A stretch of 64,000 bases of DNA from contig CBDCMR010000001.1 of assembly GCA_965219035.1 (NCBI GenBank), forward strand, positions 186,001-250,000, written 5' to 3'. This document shows positions 63,750-64,000 of the stretch, piece by piece (within the stretch, counting starts at the first letter, position 1; the number at the start of each line of letters is the position of its first letter). The position numbers and the translations under genes are program-made. The stretch is from CBDCKN01 sp965219035. Lineage in GTDB: Bacteria; Gemmatimonadota; Gemmatimonadetes; Longimicrobiales; Gaopeijiaceae. The notes below the pieces were generated by a model. That model was not told the origin of the DNA. It ran no database searches and saw only the letters and a list, made by a program, of their open reading frames with translations.

Positions 63750-64000
63750 TGGTCCCGGTTTTTTGGACAGGTCGTTAAGGTGGATTCCAGAGCGGAAGAG
63801 GAGGCACCGAGATGGCCAGGAAGAGACGGCGGTTCACGGCGGAGTTCAAGGCACGGGTAGCGCTCGAGGCGCTGCGCGAGCGGGACAGCGTGCAGGCGAT
63901 CGCGGCGCGGCACGAGCTTCATCCGAACCAGGTGACCACATGGAAGCGGCAGCTGCTCGAAGGGCTGCCGGAGGTGTTTGCCGGGGGCGCGGGCCGCAAG
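63750..64000 (+). mobile_element. IS3-family element, left end (copy 3), runs off the window
   Basis: Begins just after the preceding stop with TGGTCCCGGTTTTTTGGACA, a typical left inverted repeat of another IS3 subgroup. Only the first 250 bp are in the window. It is not the same element as the copies at 50108 and 58290. Confidence 0.7.
63812..64000 (+). CDS. IS3-family orfA, partial (runs past window end)
   Basis: 63 codons from an ATG with GGAAGAGGAGG upstream: MARKRRRFTAEFKARVALEA, then an HTH ALRERDSVQAIAARHELHPN with QVTTWKRQLLEGLPEVF. This is the start of the IS3 transposase subunit A; its end and orfB lie outside. Confidence 0.88.
   Translation, partial: MARKRRRFTAEFKARVALEALRERDSVQAIAARHELHPNQVTTWKRQLLEGLPEVFAGGAGRK

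Overview
The window reads as GC-rich chromosomal DNA from a Gram-negative bacterium: secreted proteins carry lipoprotein boxes or twin-arginine leaders, starts are often GTG, and Shine-Dalgarno sites are good. Large VPS10/sortilin-type BNR propeller proteins, secreted beta-lactamase-fold hydrolases, secreted amidohydrolases, a Calx-beta surface protein and TolB-type kinase fragments suggest a Gemmatimonadota-like lineage. That placement is an inference; no rRNA or other marker gene is present.

Layout. 0-5.5 kb: branched-chain (or aromatic/organic acid) ABC importer livH-livM-binding protein-livF, followed by a frameshifted PaaK-type CoA ligase; a small inverted-repeat element sits just before livM. 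5.5-9.6 kb: AGCS sodium/amino-acid symporter, hydantoinase-type amidohydrolase and a DapA-family aldolase/lyase, a small catabolic group. 9.6-15.2 kb: a VPS10-type gene cut by an IS1595-family element carrying two cargo genes and a strongly structured intergenic segment. 15.2-19 kb: a chimera of a Tat-leader fragment and a 5'-truncated Calx-beta surface protein. 19-22 kb: a phage-type regulatory pair inside a repeat found three times in the window, a truncated diguanylate cyclase, and an XRE/nucleotidyltransferase pair preceded by a perfect 24-bp palindrome. 22-30 kb: lipoprotein, hydrolases, dodecin and several decayed genes, including an M20 amidase broken by a nonsense codon and an IS110 insertion. 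30-34 kb: Na/Pi transporter plus PhoU, HspQ, a TIR-FGE deletion product and a Sel1 protein. 34-41.5 kb: second VPS10-type protein, decayed amidohydrolases, kinase remnants, pentapeptide protein, bactofilin. 41.5-47.8 kb: small genes, second repeat copy, isoaspartyl methyltransferase, membrane spermidine-synthase-like protein, lipase-like lipoprotein and a PLP-enzyme fragment.

47.8-64 kb is an accessory zone: a group II intron, three IS3-type elements or fragments, two IS256 elements (one partial), an IS1595 remnant and the third repeat copy. They surround and truncate what looks like an anti-phage locus (DUF499 ATPase, DUF1156-type DNA methyltransferase, and the tail of a possible HATPase-type protein fused in frame to an IS3 orfB). 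Next to it is an AT-richer pair encoding a HEPN-like protein and a coiled-coil membrane protein, which is the best candidate here for an undescribed system.

Gene decay is heavy: at least a dozen genes show frameshifts, internal deletions, nonsense codons or IS insertions. Several lesions can be repaired on paper: removing the IS1595 element with one copy of its 8-bp duplication restores an open frame of about 1,021 codons. Single-base frameshifts (4.7 kb, 38.6 kb) could be assembly errors, but the clean IS insertions and internal deletions are hard to explain that way.
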